From Syntrophorhabdaceae bacterium (lineage in GTDB: Bacteria; Desulfobacterota; Deferrimicrobia; Deferrimicrobiales; Deferrimicrobiaceae), in the NCBI GenBank assembly GCA_009783195.1, contig WRHP01000006.1, forward strand, positions 1 to 54,210: a DNA stretch of 54,210 bases. The letters are read 5' to 3'. Below are positions 9,347 through 19,078 of the stretch, in pieces. A program made the translations under genes and the position numbers. Each line of letters begins with the position of its first letter. Position 1 is the first letter of the stretch. The notes under the pieces were generated by a model. That model searched no databases, was not told the DNA's origin, and saw only the letters and a program-made list of their open reading frames with translations.

Positions 9347-11283
9347 CAGAACGAGAGCCGTATTCCTCCATAAATAGAAAACCTTTGAGTTCCGTATCCG
9401 AACACCTCTTCATAGTTTTTGTCGAAGAGATTTTTTATGCGGCCAAGGAGTGTGATGTTTTTCGTGATGCCGTAGGAAGCGGCCAGGTTGACAAGCGTGT
9501 AACTGTTCAGTTTTACCCGGCTGGACGGGTACGAGGAGTAATCAAAATCGTCGCGGTTGTCCATCCAGATGACTTCCAGGTCGACATTGCCTTTTGCGAG
9601 GAAACGGTAGTTTGTGCCAAACGCCACTTTGTTTCTGGGCCTTCGCAGCAGTCTTTCATCTGTGGTTTTATCTTTCGCGTCGGTGTAGGTGTACCCGGCC
9701 CGTAACGACAGATCTTCTGTCAGCTTGCCGTGCAGGGTTGCTTCGACGCCCTCGGACTTCGCTTTCCCCACGTTCACATATTTAGACGTTGCGCTGTCAA
9801 AATCGACCAGGTTTTTGAAGTTATTGCTGAAATAGGTTATGCCGAATGTCAGGCGCTCCTGGAGAAACGACTGTTCTATTCCGGCATCCCATCCCGCGCT
9901 TTTTTCGGGGGCCAGGTTTATGTCGCCATATGAGGAATAGAGCTGGTAGAGCGACGGCGCCTTGAATCCTGTCCCGTAGCTTCCCTTTATCCGGGTCGAG
10001 GTTTCACGGAACAGGTAAGAGGATGCCGCGCGGAAGGTGGATTTTGTCCCGAATCTGTTGTGGTCATCCACACGCGCTCCAAGGGTTGTGAACCAGGAGT
10101 CCCATAGCCGGATCTGGTCCTGGATATAGAAGCTGGTGGTCCGGGCGTACTGCTTTGCGAAGTCGTCGGAATAGGGGCCCCACATGCTTTCCGAATAATA
10201 CGTGGAGTTTGCCGTCTCCCTTTTCGTTTCAACTCCCAACGTAAGCGTGTTGGTTTCGTGGAGATAGAGGTTGTGCTGCCAGTCGAACTTGACGATCTGC
10301 CCGTCGTATGTGCTCCGGTCGAGATCGAAAGGATGGGCCGCGTCGGTATCGTTTCTGAATTTCTGGTTATGGTCGCTTAAAGAGAAGCCGAATTTCTGTT
10401 CCCATAGATCATTGAACAGGGAAAGCCGCGATTGCGCCCGCAGGAAAAGTTTTTTCGTCCTCCCCGTGCTGTTCGGGTCGTCGCCGCCCGCGCCTCCGAA
10501 GTTGTCGAGATCGAAAGCGCTGTTGATGTATCGCAGGACAAGATCCGCGTCGAAGTTCCTGGAGGGCGTTACTCCTACCCGCGTGGAGAGTGTTGTGCTT
10601 GCGTAGCCGTCTCTTTCCGTGTTTCCTCTTTTTTCATTGGCGGCGGAGAATCCGCTTGTATCCGTGCGGGAGATATCCAGGGAATAGTTGAAGATGCTCG
10701 CGCTTCCGCCAAGCCATGCGTGTTCGTTGAAAGTGCGATAAGATCCGCCCTCCGCCGACAGGAAGCCGGACAATTTTCCGGAGCCTTTTTTCGTGATGAT
10801 ATTGATGACGCCCCCCATGGCGTCTGAGCCGTAGAGGGTGCTTTGCGGCCCCTGGACGATCTCGATGCGCTCGATGTTGCCGGCGTCCATTTTGCCAAAA
10901 TCAAATCCTCGTGCCGTAGAAGAGGGGTCGTTCATCTCCACTCCGTCGATAAGGACAAGGGTGTGCTCCGATTTTGCCCCTCGCATGAACACGGAAGCGA
11001 CCTGGCCTTGACCTCCGGATTGCGCGACGTTTAGCGAAGGCACGCTACGCAGCACATCGGCAACGGTGGTCTTGCCCTGCTCCTGTATCTGTTCGGCTGT
11101 TATGACGGTGACGGAGCTTCCAACTTCGCGCCCAGGTGTTTCAAGCCGGGTTGCGGTTACCACGATTTCATCCATGCCTTGCTGTTGTCCGACCGGGTCT
11201 GTTTCTCCGGCGGCCGGAAAAGGCGGCGCGGCGAGCAAAAACGCCAATACAGTGACAATTGTGACAATTCCGGTTCTTTTCAA
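9346..11283 (-). CDS. TonB-dependent receptor, probably cobalamin (BtuB-like)
   Basis: TonB box EIVVTATRLETP, plug domain, 22-strand-like barrel ending RFSIYGGIRLSF; upstream cobalamin riboswitches. Confidence 0.92.
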   Translation of the reverse strand: MKRTGIVTIVTVLAFLLAAPPFPAAGETDPVGQQQGMDEIVVTATRLETPGREVGSSVTVITAEQIQEQGKTTVADVLRSVPSLNVAQSGGQGQVASVFMRGAKSEHTLVLIDGVEMNDPSSTARGFDFGKMDAGNIERIEIVQGPQSTLYGSDAMGGVINIITKKGSGKLSGFLSAEGGSYRTFNEHAWLGGSASIFNYSLDISRTDTSGFSAANEKRGNTERDGYASTTLSTRVGVTPSRNFDADLVLRYINSAFDLDNFGGAGGDDPNSTGRTKKLFLRAQSRLSLFNDLWEQKFGFSLSDHNQKFRNDTDAAHPFDLDRSTYDGQIVKFDWQHNLYLHETNTLTLGVETKRETANSTYYSESMWGPYSDDFAKQYARTTSFYIQDQIRLWDSWFTTLGARVDDHNRFGTKSTFRAASSYLFRETSTRIKGSYGTGFKAPSLYQLYSSYGDINLAPEKSAGWDAGIEQSFLQERLTFGITYFSNNFKNLVDFDSATSKYVNVGKAKSEGVEATLHGKLTEDLSLRAGYTYTDAKDKTTDERLLRRPRNKVAFGTNYRFLAKGNVDLEVIWMDNRDDFDYSSYPSSRVKLNSYTLVNLAASYGITKNITLLGRIKNLFDKNYEEVFGYGTQRFSIYGGIRLSF

Positions 11284-11324
11284 GTTTTTCTCCTTCTTCC
11301 CGCGAAGAATTGGTGGAGTTTATG

Positions 11325-11490
11325 CCGCCGGAACAGGTCTCCTGGCTCTCGTTCGTCCTACTTGCCGACAGCCTTCCCGCCCGTTTTTTAGGGCAGTGGC
11401 TTGCCTTGCGGCGTTCGTCACGATTACAGTCGCGGGGCGGCGGAGGTTTTGCACCTCCTTCCCTTTGATCCTGCGGCATCCTCTTTATAC
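11325..11490 (-). promoter_or_regulatory. Cobalamin riboswitch (proximal)
   Basis: Minus strand: gggaaggaggtgcaaaacctccgccgccccgcgactgtaa...gccactgccc...gggaaggctgtcggcaagtaggacgaacgagagccaggagacctg (B12 box). Confidence 0.93.
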
Positions 11491-11551
11491 TGTCCGATTT
11501 CTTGTCCTGGCCAGAGTAGCGCGCGGCCGCGCATCACCTCACTTTCTTCGC

Positions 11552-11591
11552 AAAATAAAAAATCCCCGGGCGTATCACCTGACGCCCGAGG
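11552..11591 (-). terminator. Intrinsic terminator between the two riboswitches
   Basis: Minus strand cctcgggcgt-caggtgat-acgcccgggg followed by atttttta. Confidence 0.85.
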
Positions 11592-11654
11592 ATGCCGTTT
11601 TTCATCCTTTTTAAGCGCCGCCTCCAGTCCGCGTGGGGCGAAGCTGTAACTTTG

Positions 11655-11850
11655 TCGTTTCCAAGAGCAGGTCTTCCGGCTTCCGGATCATCCTACCTGC
11701 CGCGCCTTCCCGTCCGTCTTTTAAGGGCAGTGGCGTTTCTTGCGGCATTCGTCCCCGGTTACGGCGGCGGGACCGCGACGGATTCGCACCGTCTTCCCTT
11801 TTATGGCCATACGGCCACTCTTCAAGCGGATTAATACCACAAGCTTTAGG
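11655..11850 (-). promoter_or_regulatory. Cobalamin riboswitch (distal)
   Basis: Minus strand: gggaagacggtgcgaatccgtcgcggtcccgccgccgtaa...gccactgccc...gggaaggcgcggcaggtaggatgatccggaagccggaagacctgctc (B12 box). Confidence 0.93.
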
Positions 11851-11961
11851 CGCAACTCAAGTTTGTATACAAGCAAGCGTCTTTGGCACGTCGTGGACCG
11901 CGTAAAGTCCTCTGCGATGGCCGCCGCAAGTGATGCGGTTTCCGCGCGGGAAACGTATGGC

Positions 11962-12150
11962 TCAACTATGGTTATTATGGGCGGCTGTATTGAGCGCGAG
12001 ACCTCTCCCGCAGGGGGCCTCTGTTTCGCAGTGCAGCCAAGGATGGCGGAACAAGAAACAGGGCAGTGCAGCGTGCCAGGGATGGCACGCAAACGTGCCC
12101 GAGGGAGAGGGTCTCAAGCGAAATAAGCCGCCCATAATAACCAGTAAAGA
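11962..12150. repeat. Dispersed repeat family 2, copy E (long palindrome)
   Basis: Perfect 17-bp arms ggttattatgggcggct (11970-11986)/agccgcccataataacc (12126-12142); interior matches copy F over about 100 bp. Confidence 0.85.
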
Positions 12151-12250
12151 TTACGGTATCGCTTTGCTCTACCTTTACAACGTTCCTGAATAGGGATAAG
12201 TTGTTTTTAGTTTAATGAGCGGAAATGCGTTCCTCCGGAGGCAAAGCGTG

Positions 12251-12607
12251 ATGGATCGCGACCTCATCGAAAAGTGCCGTTTGGAGCTGATGCGGCAGCT
12301 CAACGAGGCGGCAACGGAAGCGGAACGGACGGTTGCCGACATGACGACCGTCGAAGAGGAAAATTTTCCAGACCCCACCGATCGGGCTCTTCTCGAATCT
12401 AACCGGAACTTCACCTTGCGTCTGCGTGATCGTGAACGCAAACTTGTGGCGAAAATCAAACAGGCCATCAAGCGGATCGAGAGCGGTACGTTCGGAGTTT
12501 GCGAAGGTTGCGGCGGCGAGATCGAGGAAAAGCGGTTGGTTGCCCGGCCGGTCACCTCTCTTTGCTTCGACTGCAAAACAGAAGAGGAGGAAGAAGAGGT
12601 TCGATAG
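12251..12607 (+). CDS. dksA: DksA/TraR family C4 zinc-finger transcription factor
   Basis: RIESGTFGVCEGCGGEIEEKRLVARPVTSLCFDCKTEEE; ggagg RBS before ATG 12251. Confidence 0.92.
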   Translation: MDRDLIEKCRLELMRQLNEAATEAERTVADMTTVEEENFPDPTDRALLESNRNFTLRLRDRERKLVAKIKQAIKRIESGTFGVCEGCGGEIEEKRLVARPVTSLCFDCKTEEEEEEVR

Positions 12608-12655
12608 CCCTCCTCCCGTAATGTATTCTCAAGCCCCACTACATCCGGAGGCGAT

Positions 12656-13654
12656 ATGACGGATTTGCGCAAAGATCCGATTACGGGTCGATGGGTCATT
12701 ATTTCTAAAGAGCGCGCAAAACGTCCGCATGGGTTTGCGCGGGAGCCGTTGGACCGCGGAGACAGCGAACTGTGTCCTCTTTGCCCAGGCAACGAGCGAA
12801 TGACCCCGCCTGAAATACTTGCCTACCGGGACAGCGGCGGTCCGAACGACTCTAACTGGACGCTCAGGGTGGTGTCCAACAGGTTTCCAGCTTTGCGCAT
12901 CGAAGGGGAACTGGGGAAAACAGCCGACGGGATCTATGACCGGATGAACGGCATCGGCGCGCACGAAGTTGTCATCGAGAATCCCAGCCACGATGTTGAT
13001 CTGTTTGATCTTCCTGAAAAGCAGTTCCAGAATGTGCTTTGGGCATACAGAGAGCGTTTTCTCGACCTTAAGAGGGATCATCGCTTCAAGTCGGCTATCG
13101 TTTTCAAAAATCACGGTTTGGCCGCGGGCGCGGCGCTTGCCCACAGCCACTCGCAGATTATCGCGCTTCCTATCGTTCCGAAGCGGGTGATGGAAGAGTT
13201 GCTGGGAGCCAGGGAGTATTACCGGTTCCGAGACCGGTGCGTGTTGTGCGATATCGTTATGCAGGAGATGGAGCAGAAAATTCGCATTGTCGAGGAGACC
13301 GCTGAATTCCTGGTTTACGCGCCATACGCTCCCCGTTTTCCGTTCGAGACCTGGATAGTGCCGAAGCGGCACCAGTGTGCGTACGAGATGATCAATGAAA
13401 ACCAGGCGTACGCGCTGGCGGCGGTTTTTCGTCGGACGCTGCGGAGGCTGAACATCGCTCTTGAGAATCCTTCGTTCAACTTCATAATCCACAGCGCCCC
13501 GTTTGAGGAAGGGGCGTCTGATTTTTATCACTGGCATGTGGAGATCATGCCGAAGATGACCAATGTGGCGGGGTTTGAGTGGGGGTCGGGATTCTATATA
13601 AATCCTACGTCGCCAGAGGAGTCCGCCAAATTTCTCCGGGAGCTGCCTGAATGA
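12656..13654 (+). CDS. galT: Galactose-1-phosphate uridylyltransferase
   Basis: LRKDPITGRWVIISKERAKRP, GAALAHSHSQIIALP (HxH), FYHWHVEIMPK. Confidence 0.93.
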   Translation: MTDLRKDPITGRWVIISKERAKRPHGFAREPLDRGDSELCPLCPGNERMTPPEILAYRDSGGPNDSNWTLRVVSNRFPALRIEGELGKTADGIYDRMNGIGAHEVVIENPSHDVDLFDLPEKQFQNVLWAYRERFLDLKRDHRFKSAIVFKNHGLAAGAALAHSHSQIIALPIVPKRVMEELLGAREYYRFRDRCVLCDIVMQEMEQKIRIVEETAEFLVYAPYAPRFPFETWIVPKRHQCAYEMINENQAYALAAVFRRTLRRLNIALENPSFNFIIHSAPFEEGASDFYHWHVEIMPKMTNVAGFEWGSGFYINPTSPEESAKFLRELPE

Positions 13655-13664
13655 TGGCAGCGCT

Positions 13665-15122
13665 ATGAAAGTTCTTCAGGTCGCGGCCGAGGCGGTTCCG
13701 TACGCCAAAACGGGCGGGCTTGCCGATGTTGCCGGCGCTTTGCCGAAAGCGTTGCGCGGGCTTGGGGTGGAGACAGACCTTATTCTGCCGTTTTACCGGG
13801 ATGTCAGAGGCTGCCGGTTATATTTTCGAGGATCACCGGAAGAAATTAGCGTTCGGGTTGGAGACAAGGAAGAGCCGGGCGCGGTGGAGGAAGTTCGGGA
13901 GGCAAGCGGCGCCCGCGTTTTTTTAGTTCGCAACGACAGGTATTTTGATCGCGAGTTTCTTTATGGAACCCGCGATGGCGATTATGGCGACAATTGCGAA
14001 CGGTTTACTTTTTTTTGCCGCGGCGTCATAGAGTGGATCATGCAAACAGGCCGCCGGTACGATGTCATTCATTGCCACGACTGGCAAACCGCGCTGATTC
14101 CCGTATATATGAAGACGCTGTATGCGGACGCGGAATCGCTTGCCGACGCCGCTTCCGTCTTTACCGTACACAATCTCGGCTACCAGGGACTCTTTTATGA
14201 CAATGACCTGCCGACGACGGGGCTTGGGTGGGATCTGTTTACACACAAGGGGCTTGAATTTTACGGCAGGGTCAACTTGATGAAGGGGGGGCTGGTGTTC
14301 GGGGATATCCTGTCCACAGTTTCCGAAACATACAGCCGCGAGATTCAGAAAGAGGAGTTCGGGTACGGACTCGAAGGCGTGCTGTACGAGAGGCGGAAAG
14401 AATTGTTCGGAATCGTCAACGGCGCCGACTACGAAGAATGGAACCCCGCGACCGACCGGTGGATCACGGCGAACTACAGCGCCGGGGATCTTTCCGGCAA
14501 GGCGGCATGCCGCCGGGATCTGCTGGCCGAGTTCGGGTTTCCCGACGGGGACGACTTTATTATTGGGATCATTGGCCGTTTTACTTCGCAAAAAGGGTTT
14601 GACCTGATTGAGCGGGCGGGGGACTGGCTGGCCGGGCAACCGTTGCGCCTGGTAATTATCGGGAGCGGGGAGCGCCGTTACGAGGAGTCGATCATCGGAC
14701 TTGGGCGGAAATACCCGGAGCGGATAGCCGTCCGCGTGGCGTACGACACCGCGCTTGCGCGAAAGATCGAAGCCGGGATGGATGCCTGCCTCATGCCGTC
14801 CCGTTACGAGCCGTGCGGACTGAACCAGATATACAGCCTCAAATACGGAGCCGTTCCCATCGTTCGGAATACCGGAGGGCTGGCCGACACGGTGGTGGAT
14901 GCGGATCTGTACCCAAAAGACGGGGATGGTTTTATCTTTAACGAGTATAGCCCGGAGGCGCTGAAGGGCGCCGTCTCCAGGGCGCTTGCCGCTTTTGCCG
15001 ACCGTTCGCGCTGGAAGGCCATCATCCTGCGCGGCATGAAAAAAGATTTTTCGTGGGACGCGTCGGCCCGTAAATATATCGGCCTGTACGAAAAAGCCAT
15101 TGGGAGGAGAAGAAAAAGATAA
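13665..15122 (+). CDS. glgA: Glycogen synthase
   Basis: MKVLQVAAEAVPYAKTGGLADVAGALPKAL; FTVHNLGYQGLF; MPSRYEPCGLNQIYSLKYGAVPIVRNTGGLADTV. Confidence 0.95.
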   Translation: MKVLQVAAEAVPYAKTGGLADVAGALPKALRGLGVETDLILPFYRDVRGCRLYFRGSPEEISVRVGDKEEPGAVEEVREASGARVFLVRNDRYFDREFLYGTRDGDYGDNCERFTFFCRGVIEWIMQTGRRYDVIHCHDWQTALIPVYMKTLYADAESLADAASVFTVHNLGYQGLFYDNDLPTTGLGWDLFTHKGLEFYGRVNLMKGGLVFGDILSTVSETYSREIQKEEFGYGLEGVLYERRKELFGIVNGADYEEWNPATDRWITANYSAGDLSGKAACRRDLLAEFGFPDGDDFIIGIIGRFTSQKGFDLIERAGDWLAGQPLRLVIIGSGERRYEESIIGLGRKYPERIAVRVAYDTALARKIEAGMDACLMPSRYEPCGLNQIYSLKYGAVPIVRNTGGLADTVVDADLYPKDGDGFIFNEYSPEALKGAVSRALAAFADRSRWKAIILRGMKKDFSWDASARKYIGLYEKAIGRRRKR

Positions 15123-15323
15123 GAAGGTCAAACCCGTTAGCCAAAAAGGATATAAAGAACCGCCACATAGGGCGTAAAACGTATGTTTGTTCTTACTCAG
15201 ATCAAAAAAGCTACCATAAACAGCTTTGCGCGACTTTCCCGATTTGGGAGTCAACGGGTTCCGGATTGGGTTGAGCACACCACCAGATTTTTGAATTTAA
15301 ACATTTTAACCGGAGCAAGAAAA

Positions 15324-16154
15324 ATGAATCGCTTGGCGCAAGCATCTTTTATGGCCGCCCTGTTTTTTGTTGTGTTGTCTTCAGGCTGTCAAACACTCAA
15401 TACGCTAGTGGATCCGACACAACCGATAGTATACGACTCGTCCGTACCGGCGGAGCAAACCAGTATATTGTCGCAATGCACGACGATTAAAATAAAGAAA
15501 ATTAACGGAAAATCCATGTTCCGGTACAGCCGCATGATTATTCCAGCGGGTACGCATGAGTTTGTGGTTGACTATAGTTGGGATACTCCCGTTACCCCTG
15601 TTACTCCCGCTGGCGGCAAAAGAGAACGTCATTTCAGAAACAATATTGCCGTAAGCTACAAACTCATCGCAGGGCATGAATATTTTATGTGCGCGAAAGA
15701 GGATTCCTTCAAGCGGACAGTGGGAATTGTGCTCACGGATCTTACCGAGAAGGAAGCTGAGTCCAAGAGAGAAAAGGCACAGGTTGAGGAGAAATTTAAA
15801 GCAAGGCTACCGGTTGAGTCATCCAAGCCGACCCGGTTTGAGGGCACATGGGTTGGTGCTTCTTGGCCCGTTAAGAACACCTCGGTTACGGTTACCGGAA
15901 ATACCTGGCAGTGTGTCAGAAACAACAACGAGCTTGGCGAAAAGGGACTATTTATTATAAAGGGTGAAACTATTACATTTTTTCAGCTTTATAGTTGGAA
16001 TAGCCAGCTTGGCGAATGGCGTCCGTTTGAGGATTATAGGAATGCTGTTTTCGAATATCGGTTCACATTTGAAAAAGACGGCGGTTTGTGCCTGACAGGG
16101 ATAAAAGGTATCTCTTATATGGGTGGTACATTCTTCAAGAATCAGACACGATGA
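15324..16154 (+). CDS. Hypothetical lipoprotein
   Basis: Signal MNRLAQASFMAALFFVVLSSGCQTLN with lipobox; ggagcaag RBS. Confidence 0.6.
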   Translation: MNRLAQASFMAALFFVVLSSGCQTLNTLVDPTQPIVYDSSVPAEQTSILSQCTTIKIKKINGKSMFRYSRMIIPAGTHEFVVDYSWDTPVTPVTPAGGKRERHFRNNIAVSYKLIAGHEYFMCAKEDSFKRTVGIVLTDLTEKEAESKREKAQVEEKFKARLPVESSKPTRFEGTWVGASWPVKNTSVTVTGNTWQCVRNNNELGEKGLFIIKGETITFFQLYSWNSQLGEWRPFEDYRNAVFEYRFTFEKDGGLCLTGIKGISYMGGTFFKNQTR

Positions 16155-16306
16155 TGCATCTATAAAAATAACTGTTGGAATAACTATTTTTGAACTTTTG
16201 GATGCCACCTCAAAGATGAATAAGGGAAACGAGCGCTGTTATTAGAACTTCAAAATCGGGTTGTTATAGAGCAGTGACGTAATTGGATTGATTTTCGGGA
16301 AAAACA

Positions 16307-17395
16307 ATGGCTGTGAAACATGAGCTTGGCGACATACGCGGGAAGGTGGAGGAAGGGATACGCCTGTCCGACGAGGATGCGCTCGCGTTATACCTTTCGC
16401 GGGATCTTCTTTCCATCGGGGAGATGGCGCAGATCGCCAACCGCAGGGCGAACGGCGACCGGGTGCATTTTATCGTCAACCGTCACATCAACCCCACAAA
16501 CATCTGCGTGAACCGCTGCCGGTTTTGCGCTTTCAGCAAGAAAAAGGAAGATCAGTCCGCCTACACGTTGACCATGGAAGAGATCTTGCGCCGGGCGCAT
16601 GAGGCGTGGGAGCAAAACGCCACTGAAATACATATCGTCGGAGGGCTGCACCCTGACCTGCCGTTTGACTTTTACCTCGACATGCTGCGGTCTTTGAGGG
16701 AGCGGTATCCCGCTATCCATATACAGGCGTTTACCGCCGTCGAGATCGACTATTTCGCGCGGATTGCCGGGCTGTCTCTGGCCGAGGTGATATTGCAACT
16801 TAAAGAGGCGGGGTTGGGAAGCTTGCCCGGCGGCGGCGCCGAGATCTTCGCGCCGCGGGTGCGTGAAAAGATATGCCCGGAGAAGATCTCCGGCGACCGA
16901 TGGCTTGAGGTGATGGAGGCGGTTCACGCGGCGGGCCTGAAAAGCAACGCGACCATGCTGTACGGACATGTGGAGACGCCCGAGTCGCGGGTGGACCACA
17001 TGCGGCGTCTGCGGGAGCTGCAAGACCGCACCGGCGGTTTTCAGTCGTTCATACCGCTGGCGTTCCAGCCAGGGAACACGGACATCGTAAAATCGCCCAC
17101 GACGGGGGTGGAGGATCTGATGGCGCTGGCTGTCGGGCGTCTCTATCTGGATAACTTCCGGCACATCAAAGCGTTCTGGATCAATATCGGATCAAAGCTG
17201 TCACAGCTCTCGCTATTTTTCGGTGTTGATGATATTGACGGCACCGTGGTTGAAGAAAAGATCTCCCACGCCGCCGGCGCGATGACCGGCCAGGAGATGA
17301 TGGTGGACGACCTGGTTGCCATGATCCGGCAGGCGGGAAAAACTCCGGTCGAGCGGGATACGCTCTACAATATTGTCCGCGAGTGGCCTTCGTAG
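16307..17395 (+). CDS. mqnE: Aminofutalosine synthase MqnE (radical SAM)
   Basis: CVNRCRFCAFSKKK; HIVGGLHPDLPFDFYLDMLRSL; LPGGGAEIFAPRVREKICPEK. Confidence 0.92.
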   Translation: MAVKHELGDIRGKVEEGIRLSDEDALALYLSRDLLSIGEMAQIANRRANGDRVHFIVNRHINPTNICVNRCRFCAFSKKKEDQSAYTLTMEEILRRAHEAWEQNATEIHIVGGLHPDLPFDFYLDMLRSLRERYPAIHIQAFTAVEIDYFARIAGLSLAEVILQLKEAGLGSLPGGGAEIFAPRVREKICPEKISGDRWLEVMEAVHAAGLKSNATMLYGHVETPESRVDHMRRLRELQDRTGGFQSFIPLAFQPGNTDIVKSPTTGVEDLMALAVGRLYLDNFRHIKAFWINIGSKLSQLSLFFGVDDIDGTVVEEKISHAAGAMTGQEMMVDDLVAMIRQAGKTPVERDTLYNIVREWPS

Positions 17396-17501
17396 GGAAA
17401 GGCCGAGACCGCTTTGACAACTTCTCATTGCCGGTCAGGTGAAACAGGTTTTTAACGAGATGATAATCGCGGATAGATAACGCGCCGGACATTAACGAAG
17501 C

Positions 17502-18533
17502 ATGCGAATTTCAGTAAATGAAGGAACGCGGCTGCTGTGTAAAACCCCGCTTTTTGATCTGGGGCGGGCGGCGGACGACACGCGCCGGAAACTGCATCCG
17601 GAGAACGTCGTCACCTACATCGTCGATCGAAACATCAACTATACGAATGTCTGCGCGTGCGGATGCAGCTTCTGCGCGTTCTACCGGAAAAAGGACGCTG
17701 CGGACGCTTATGTTCTTTCAGAAGAAGAGCTGTCCGCCAAGATCGAGGAAACGATTGCCGCCGGCGGCGTCCGTATCCTGCTTCAGGGCGGGCTGCACCC
17801 CGACTGGAAAATTGAAGACGCGGTCCGGCTGGTTAGCGCGGTAAAGCGCCACCCGATCCGGCTTCATGGGTTTTCTCCTCCGGAGATATGGCACTTCGCG
17901 GAGCAATCGGGAAAAACGATTGCGGAGGTTATCGCCGCGCTGAGAGAGGCCGGGCTGGATTCAATCCCCGGAGGCGGCGCGGAGATCCTCGACGACGAGG
18001 TGCGGCGGCGGGTTAGTCCGAGCAAGATCGGCTGGGAACGGTGGGCCGGGGTGATGCGGGAAGCGCACCGGCAGGGGCTTCGGACCACGGCTACGATGAT
18101 GTTCGGGAGCGTGGAAACGCCGGAGGCGATTGTCAGGCATATCCTGCGGGTCCGGGAGTTGCAGGACGAGACAGGCGGCTTTACAAATTTTATCCCCTGG
18201 ACATTCCAGCCGGCGAATACGGAGCTGGCAAAAGATCCGGCTTTCAGTGAGAGCTTGCCGTCGGGCTTTGGCAATACGGTCGGATACCTGAAGGTTCTGG
18301 CGCTGTCGCGGATTCTGCTCCCCGACATCCCAACCGTACAGGTGTCGTGGGTGACCATGGGAGCCAAGGTTGCGCAGATGGGGCTGTTCTTTGGCGCGGA
18401 TGATTTCGGCAGCACGATGATGGAGGAAAATGTCGTCGCCTCCGCGGGCGTATCATTCCGGATGTCGGAAGAGGAGATCGTTTCCGTCATACGGGATTCC
18501 GGATTCACCCCGGCGAAAAGACCGGCGGAGTGA
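17502..18533 (+). CDS. mqnC: Cyclic dehypoxanthinyl futalosine synthase MqnC (radical SAM)
   Basis: NINYTNVCACGCSFCAFYRKK; LLQGGLHPDWKIE; DSIPGGGAEILDDEVRRRVSP. Confidence 0.93.
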   Translation: MRISVNEGTRLLCKTPLFDLGRAADDTRRKLHPENVVTYIVDRNINYTNVCACGCSFCAFYRKKDAADAYVLSEEELSAKIEETIAAGGVRILLQGGLHPDWKIEDAVRLVSAVKRHPIRLHGFSPPEIWHFAEQSGKTIAEVIAALREAGLDSIPGGGAEILDDEVRRRVSPSKIGWERWAGVMREAHRQGLRTTATMMFGSVETPEAIVRHILRVRELQDETGGFTNFIPWTFQPANTELAKDPAFSESLPSGFGNTVGYLKVLALSRILLPDIPTVQVSWVTMGAKVAQMGLFFGADDFGSTMMEENVVASAGVSFRMSEEEIVSVIRDSGFTPAKRPAE

Positions 18534-18574
18534 CCGGGGCGAAGAAACGCCGCTCTGAAGCTGCCCGAAACGCC

Positions 18575-18845
18575 TCGGCATGCGCGGCTTCTTCGCTCGA
18601 AACTCTCTCCTCCATGTACGTTTGCAAACCATCTTTACTGTCCGCCTCAATACAGCGGACATCGCATGGGAGCTTCTCCTTTGGGTACGCTCGCTCGTCC
18701 TCCATGACTCGCGTCGCTGTCCTGTTTCTTGGCGAAGCCCTCCTTGGCTGCACTGCGAAACAGAGACACCCTACGGGAGAGGTTTCTCGCTCGGCGCCGC
18801 CCATGCTTGTAATTGAGCCTGTTAAGTCGGCATTTCTCGCGCAAA
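18575..18845. repeat. Dispersed repeat family 2, copy F (inverted relative to E)
   Basis: Reverse complement gggcggcgccgagcgagaaacctctcccgtagggtgtctctgtttcgcagtgcagccaagga... closely matches copy E; far end ggagagagtttcgagcgaagaagccgcgc. Confidence 0.8.
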
Positions 18846-18973
18846 ACCGCATCCATTACGGAGGACGATATCCGCCATAGTATGTCAGACGGAACCAGTT
18901 CGGCCTCCATGCCTGCCCCATTTCCGCCGCTGAACTTATCTATGTTTCAGGTTTTGCGGGTCTCGCGCTGAGA

Positions 18974-19015
18974 AAAAAATGGCGCGGAGGGCTCCACCTC
19001 CGCGCCTTGTTTCTT
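18974..19015 (-). terminator. Intrinsic terminator of the GLUG lipoprotein gene
   Basis: 10-bp arms ggcgcggagg (18981-18990)/cctccgcgcc (18997-19006); on the minus strand followed by a T run. Confidence 0.8.
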
Positions 19016-19078
19016 ATAGAAGCGCCTTACCCCCTGATCTTTTTATGCCGGGGCGGGCTTGAAACTCCTTTTGAAAAG

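Noticed and set aside
11740-12126. ORFs across the distal riboswitch and palindrome E
   Set aside because: Frames run through aptamer and repeat DNA; the shared peptide ERETSP.G.LCFAVQPR is repeat translation, not a protein family.
12629-15278. Long minus-strand ORFs opposite galT and glgA (302 and 451 aa)
   Set aside because: Antisense shadow ORFs of clear GC-rich coding genes, no domain signatures.
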